Assembly (NCBI GenBank): GCA_947453695.1
Contig: CANGHW010000025.1
Location: forward strand, 1-49,254
Direction: 5' to 3'
DNA length: 49,254 nucleotides
Source: Opitutia bacterium
GTDB lineage: Bacteria > Verrucomicrobiota > Verrucomicrobiia > Opitutales > Opitutaceae
Position 1 is the stretch's first letter. Each line of letters starts with the position of its first letter. Positions 45,406-49,254 of the stretch are shown piece by piece. Both the position numbers and the translations under genes were made by a program. Below the pieces are notes generated by a model. It made no database searches. It was not told the origin of the DNA and saw only the letters and a program-made list of their open reading frames with translations.

Positions 45406-46728
45406 TTAGGCCGTTGGCTGAATGGTTTTCACCGTAGCCTTGGACACCAGGAAATCAACCGCCTTGTCGAAAATGATGCTCTGCTGGACCGCGCGGAGCT
45501 GCTCGCGATCATTGGTGAGCGTCTTCACGATCTTGTCCGCTTTCTGCTGGGTGCGCATCGCCTCACGATAAATGAAATTGTCGATGTCGCCGCTCTCGAC
45601 GGTGAGCTTCTCCGCCTCGGCGATTCTGGCGAGGATGAGCTGCATCTTCACCCGATTCGCGGCGGCTTTCTTCGCACCCTCAAAGAGCTCGTTCTTATCC
45701 TTTTCGAATTGTTCCTGCGGAACGCCGCGGCGCATGTTTTCCTCAATGAACTGGCGAAGCACGCTTTGCGTTTCAGACTCGACCAGCGACTCCGGAATCG
45801 GGAAGTCGACCGTGGCCGAGAGCGCCTCGGTCACCTGACGGCGCTGCGCCGCACGGTTCTGGTATTCCTTCTGCCCCTTGAGATTCGCGCGAACCTGATT
45901 CTGGAGCCCGGCAAGGTCATCAACCTGCTGCGCCTTGAAGAATTCCGCATCGAGGGCCGGGAGGACGCGCTCACGAATTTCCTGAACTTCGACGGCGTAG
46001 ACCGCAGTTTTTCCAGCGAGTGCAGGCACCGGGGCAAACTCAGCCGGGAACGTGATGGTGATATCTTTCTTGTCGCCCGACTTGAGACCCGCGAGCTGTG
46101 CGCCGAGACCGGGAATGACGCCCTCGTTGGTGCCCTCAACCTCTTCCCAAGTCTGGGGAACTTTGCCGTAAATTTGCTTTTCGGGTGTGAGCTCGGCAAT
46201 CGGTTTGCCATCGATGGTGCCCTCGTAGGCGAGCTTCATATAATCGCTCTTTTGCGCAGGGCGATCAGCCGGCTTGAAATCGGCCCGCTCGCCCCGAAGA
46301 CCTTCAATGACCTTGTCAACTTCCGCATCGGTCGCATCCGTGGGGGTGATTTCGGTCGGAAGATTGGTGTAATCCGGAAGCGCAAACTCGGGACGGACGT
46401 CAACCGTGATCGTGATCGTCGCGGCGGAACCCGCGGCGATGGTGCCGTCCTCCAGGTTCACCACGTTGAGCACTTCGAGTTTCGATTGTTCGAGGCCGTC
46501 GCGGTAGGCTTTGCCAACCACCTTCTGCTTAAATTCCTCGGCAATTTCCTTGGCGAAACGCTTCGTGACCATCGAGGCCGGTGCTTTGCCGGGTCGAAAA
46601 CCCGGGAAGCTCGCGACCTTGGAGATTTCAGCCACCACCGCCTTGTGCTCGGCGTCGACTTCGCTCGCGTCGAGCGTGACGACGAGACTCTTACGGGTGG
46701 CGGAGACGTTGTTCAGTTGGACGTTCAC
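45406..46728 (-). CDS. tig: Trigger factor (ribosome-associated chaperone)
   Basis: A 440-residue chaperone and peptidyl-prolyl isomerase. The ribosome-binding domain has the signature FPGFRPGKAP (residues 41-50). The PPIase (FKBP-like) domain is about 150-245, and the C-terminal helical chaperone domain is about 250-430. Start: GTG 46728 (NVQLNNVSATRKSLVV), which matches the family N terminus; a much longer open frame upstream adds unrelated residues. First gene of tig-clpP-clpX. Divergent from the TsaB-like gene 124 bp away. Confidence 0.96.
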   Translation of the reverse strand: MNVQLNNVSATRKSLVVTLDASEVDAEHKAVVAEISKVASFPGFRPGKAPASMVTKRFAKEIAEEFKQKVVGKAYRDGLEQSKLEVLNVVNLEDGTIAAGSAATITITVDVRPEFALPDYTNLPTEITPTDATDAEVDKVIEGLRGERADFKPADRPAQKSDYMKLAYEGTIDGKPIAELTPEKQIYGKVPQTWEEVEGTNEGVIPGLGAQLAGLKSGDKKDITITFPAEFAPVPALAGKTAVYAVEVQEIRERVLPALDAEFFKAQQVDDLAGLQNQVRANLKGQKEYQNRAAQRRQVTEALSATVDFPIPESLVESETQSVLRQFIEENMRRGVPQEQFEKDKNELFEGAKKAAANRVKMQLILARIAEAEKLTVESGDIDNFIYREAMRTQQKADKIVKTLTNDREQLRAVQQSIIFDKAVDFLVSKATVKTIQPTA

Positions 46729-46852
46729 GGAAGTATAGTCAGACAGGTTTTGGTTGAGAGAATTGGCCACGGTAGGTCGCGAGATGCATCGGTCAATGCC
46801 GTATTCTGAGAGCTTGCGCGGACGGCACCCGCGGCGTTTGGTGACCCGCTCC

Positions 46853-47491
46853 ATGCCGAGCCTGCGCCAACTTCTCGACGCCCACCACCCCTTGTTGGTG
46901 ATCGATGCAGCCTCGAGCCACACCCAAATCGGCTGGTTTCCGTCTTCCGATCCCGGCGCAGCCCGTTGGGCGCTTTCCGATGACGAGTCCGGCATCGGGG
47001 TGTTTCGCTGCGTCGCAGACCTCGGCGCCGATCTCTCCGCGGTGGGCGCTTTTGTTTTTTGTGATGGTCCCGGCTCGATCCTCGGCATCCGCACCACGGC
47101 GGTCGCCATCCGAACCTGGAACGTCCTGGCGCGGCGACCGGTGTTCAGCTACCGCAGTCTCGCCCTTGTGGCCCATGCCCTGGGCCGCGCTGAGGTCGGG
47201 GTAATCGCCGACGCTCGCCGGGAAACGTGGCATCATTATCGGATTGGCGGAACGTGTGTCCGCCTCCCTACCGCCGAACTTGCCGGCGAATTGGTCACGC
47301 CCGCAAACTTCCGCCACTGGTCCCAATTGCCGGCCGGCGTCCGGTCCGTTCCCTACACCATTGCGGAATTGCTCCCGATGTTGGCCGACCTCGATCTGTT
47401 TCACATCAACGAATCTCCGGATGCGTTTCTGCATGAGGATCCCACCTACGTGACGTGGACTCCGCAGGTCCACCGCGCCCCATCCCGCTAA
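46853..47491 (+). CDS. TsaB-like protein (t6A tRNA modification)
   Basis: A 212-residue protein of the ASKHA/M22 family. The N terminus LLVIDAASSHTQIGWF and the motif CDGPGSILGIRTTAVAIRTW resemble TsaB, the partner of TsaD in N6-threonylcarbamoyladenosine synthesis for tRNAs that decode ANN codons. VFSYRSLALVAHAL also fits the family. The central motif departs from the common GPGSFTGLR, so this is a divergent member. Start: ATG 46853, at the ATP-grasp-like strand; upstream open sequence is not conserved. Its 3' end is overlapped in antisense by a possible small gene (47406-47714). Confidence 0.75.
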   Translation: MPSLRQLLDAHHPLLVIDAASSHTQIGWFPSSDPGAARWALSDDESGIGVFRCVADLGADLSAVGAFVFCDGPGSILGIRTTAVAIRTWNVLARRPVFSYRSLALVAHALGRAEVGVIADARRETWHHYRIGGTCVRLPTAELAGELVTPANFRHWSQLPAGVRSVPYTIAELLPMLADLDLFHINESPDAFLHEDPTYVTWTPQVHRAPSR

Positions 47492-47714
47492 TTCGTGTTA
47501 CTGATAATCCGACGGTTTGCATCATTTCGTCCACCCGTCGGTCCGCCGAACGACTCACTCGTGTCGGCGCATGCCGCTGAATTAAGCCTAAAAGCTGCAG
47601 CGATGGCGAAGTCACCAAATAACCGGTCCTCATCGGGCTAAAGCTCAACTGCTTGCCCTTAGGCCGATGCGGATATTGCTTATAAAGATTCTTTGCCGGG
47701 TTCATCTTCAGCAT
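47406..47714 (-). CDS. Possible small hypothetical protein
   Basis: A 102-residue frame (begins MLKMNPAKNLYKQYPHRPKG) with no recognised domain. It is basic (Arg/Lys-rich) and proline-containing. What favours a real gene is the ribosome binding site: GGGAGG lies 5 bases upstream of the ATG on the minus strand, one of the best in this window, and the region is AT-richer than its surroundings. Against it: the last 86 bp lie antisense to the 3' end of the TsaB-like gene, and the C-terminal part looks like random GC-rich sequence. The true end may be earlier if a frameshift is present. It is divergent from the lectin gene. Confidence 0.35.
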   Translation of the reverse strand: MLKMNPAKNLYKQYPHRPKGKQLSFSPMRTGYLVTSPSLQLLGLIQRHAPTRVSRSADRRVDEMMQTVGLSVTRISGMGRGGPAESTSRRWDPHAETHPEIR

Positions 47715-47752
47715 AACTACCTCCCATTTAGTTTTTTATGTAAGAAATAGAT

Positions 47753-47808
47753 CCTAGGGTCATCACCCTATCTGACTATTGACCCTAGGGGTTCCGGCCG
47801 ATTATATC
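47753..47808 (+). promoter_or_regulatory. Palindromic operator-like site with promoter of the lectin/autotransporter gene
   Basis: CCTAGGGTCA (47753-47762) and TGACCCTAGG (47780-47789) form a perfect 10-bp inverted repeat with a 17-bp spacer. The right arm contains a -35-like TTGACC (47779-47784), and a -10-like TATATC follows at 47803-47808 (18-bp spacing). Transcription would start near 47815, only about 6 bases before the ATG at 47821, so the mRNA would be nearly leaderless. The palindrome would place a dimeric regulator over the -35 element. Confidence 0.5.
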
Positions 47809-47820
47809 TTTCTCACTCAA

Positions 47821-49254
47821 ATGGGACCCCAAATCTCACGCCACCTTCGTTCGCTTTCCATCGCACAAGTCTCGTGCGTGTTGCTAGCGTTTTTCGCGTT
47901 CCTTTCCAGCGCTCACGCGCAGTTCAGCTACTCGGAAGACTTCAAGAACTCGACCGCGCCCGGCTGGGTGCTAAATCCTGCCGGCAACTCGAATCCAGGA
48001 CCCGTTCTGACCTCAGGCGCCACGGCACGCACCGGCGACTATGCCAGTGGCACGATCGATCCTTCGGGTTCCGGCTGGCTGCGGCTGACCAATGACAACC
48101 TCAATTTGGCGAACGCCGTTTATTTCGACACGCCGATTCCCTCGGCCGGTAACAGCGTGACCATCGCGTTCGGCGCGAATTTTTGGGGCGGCAACAACTA
48201 CGCCAACACCGGTGCCGACGGCATCACGTTTTTTCTCTATGACGCCAGCAAACCGTTCGCGGTCGGATCCTCCGGCGGCGCTATCGGCTACGCCCAAGGT
48301 GCAGGCGTCAACGTTAACGGCTTAAATGGTGGTTTCGTAGGTGTCGCCTTTGATCCCTACGGCAACTTCTCCACCACCACCGAGGGCCGCCAAGGGGGCA
48401 CCGCCGGTCTCCAGCCCAACTCCGTCGCAGTGCGCGGACCCGGCACCGCCACCACCGGCTACAACTATCTCGCCGGCACCGGCAATTTTGACTTCACGGA
48501 CACCGGCGTCGCCACCGTGCAGGACGGAACCGACGGAGCCGTGCCCGCCCTGCCCTACACGATGGCCTTCCCGACTGCGACCACTCGCCCGAATCAGAGC
48601 ACCCAATACCGCAACATCTCGATCACGCTCAACGAAAGCAGCCAACTGCTCGTGAGCATGCAGTTCGGCGAAGACGGACTCTGGTATCAGCTGCTCAATG
48701 TCGACCTCAGTTCGTTTGTCCGCCCCGAGCAATTGAAGATGGGTTTCACCGCCGGCACTGGCTCCGGCACGCTCGTAACCGAAGTCGGTGGCCTTCTCAC
48801 GATTCAAGCCACCGCCGGCACCGGCAATTTCATCTGGGACAATCGCAACGGACCGAGCGACAGTGGCGGCGGTAACAGTGTCTGGGGCACGGGCGCCAGC
48901 GATCCCCTCAACTGGGCCGGACAGACCAATCCTACCCTCAAGTCCAACGTCATCTTCAACAGCACCTACGTCAGTTCCGCCCAGAACATCGACGTCAACG
49001 GCAGCGACAAGGTCATTACTAACCTCTATTTCAGCGGCGCCAATTCGTATAACCTTTCAACCAGCGAGTCGCGCAAACTCATCTTTGATTCGAACACCGT
49101 CAACGGTCTGACCGCCATCAATCTTACCAACGACGCCGGTGGCAACGCCGCCCACACCATCGGTCTCGATGTCCAAATGAACAAAAATTTGGACATCAAC
49201 AACAACATCACCCCGACATTCACGATCACCGGCAACATTGACACCGGCGGCAAC
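47821..49254 (+). CDS. Lectin-like / autotransporter-associated beta-strand secreted protein (5' part)
   Basis: The first 478 codons of a gene that runs off the right edge; no stop is reached. It encodes a signal peptide (about 1-35, ending FLSSAHA), then a beta-sandwich of the L-type lectin kind at about 36-330: VTIAFGANFWGGNNYANTGA, DGITFFLY and GGFVGVAFDPYGNF, the usual pattern with an acidic calcium-type loop. After about 335 the sequence becomes beta-helix repeats such as NFIWDNRNGPSDSGGGNSVW and NAAHTIGLDVQMNKNLDINN, as in autotransporter-associated strand repeats. It probably is a large surface adhesin. Start: ATG 47821, directly at the signal peptide, downstream of a promoter-like site with a palindrome. 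Confidence 0.85.
   Translation, partial: MGPQISRHLRSLSIAQVSCVLLAFFAFLSSAHAQFSYSEDFKNSTAPGWVLNPAGNSNPGPVLTSGATARTGDYASGTIDPSGSGWLRLTNDNLNLANAVYFDTPIPSAGNSVTIAFGANFWGGNNYANTGADGITFFLYDASKPFAVGSSGGAIGYAQGAGVNVNGLNGGFVGVAFDPYGNFSTTTEGRQGGTAGLQPNSVAVRGPGTATTGYNYLAGTGNFDFTDTGVATVQDGTDGAVPALPYTMAFPTATTRPNQSTQYRNISITLNESSQLLVSMQFGEDGLWYQLLNVDLSSFVRPEQLKMGFTAGTGSGTLVTEVGGLLTIQATAGTGNFIWDNRNGPSDSGGGNSVWGTGASDPLNWAGQTNPTLKSNVIFNSTYVSSAQNIDVNGSDKVITNLYFSGANSYNLSTSESRKLIFDSNTVNGLTAINLTNDAGGNAAHTIGLDVQMNKNLDINNNITPTFTITGNIDTGGN

Overview
The window is about 49 kb of GC-rich chromosomal DNA with the gene content of a Verrucomicrobium, most likely an Opitutaceae-like member. The assignment rests on gene families rather than on any rRNA. 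These include secreted proteins that mix beta-propeller, Ig-like and delta-60 repeats with a paired C-terminal repeat, a lectin/autotransporter-type beta-strand protein, pseudopilin-like proteins, ECF sigma/FecR/TonB-receptor units and an McsA-McsB-ClpC operon. No rRNA, tRNA, CRISPR array, phage or intact insertion sequence was recognised.

Layout. 0-1.4 kb: two adjacent DUF1593 (nucleoside-hydrolase-like) secreted proteins, one cut by the window edge. 1.5-4.1 kb: a possible structured RNA, ribBX (riboflavin) and a divergent AlkD-like protein, separated by a 21-bp tandem-repeat array. 4.2-12.2 kb: fecI-fecR and two TonB-dependent receptors, the first with the STN domain used in cell-surface signalling. 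12.3-18.3 kb: an unusually long acyl-carrier-like protein and two related secreted propeller proteins. 18.3-22.5 kb: a short-chain dehydrogenase, exbB-exbD and leuC-leuD. 22.6-28.3 kb: a LysR regulator, a large hybrid histidine kinase and its LuxR-type response regulator.

28.4-34.5 kb: a transglutaminase-like exported protein, then mcsA-mcsB-clpC (transcribed leftward), which by homology is a protein-arginine-phosphorylation and ClpC unfoldase system. 34.6-38.3 kb: ilvE, a pseudopilin-like protein and a CBS-DRTGG family II pyrophosphatase. 38.3-39.5 kb: a 1.2-kb gene-free stretch with a second 21-bp array and a run of palindromes. 39.5-43.3 kb: lpdA, a small membrane protein, a glycosyltransferase and a DeoR-type regulator. 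43.3-47.5 kb: tig-clpP-clpX and a TsaB-like gene. 47.5-49.3 kb: a possible small gene and the start of a lectin/autotransporter-type protein, with a perfect 10-bp palindrome between them that overlaps a promoter-like sequence.

Two themes stand out. First, the protein quality-control genes (tig, clpP, clpX, clpC, mcsB, mcsA) lie within about 16 kb. Second, the gene-free stretches are structured: two related 21-bp arrays in opposite orientation, and many REP-like palindromes. The most novel candidates are the 21-bp arrays, the orphan acyl-carrier-like gene beside surface-protein genes, the candidate RNA near ribBX, and the palindromic operator-like site before the last gene.
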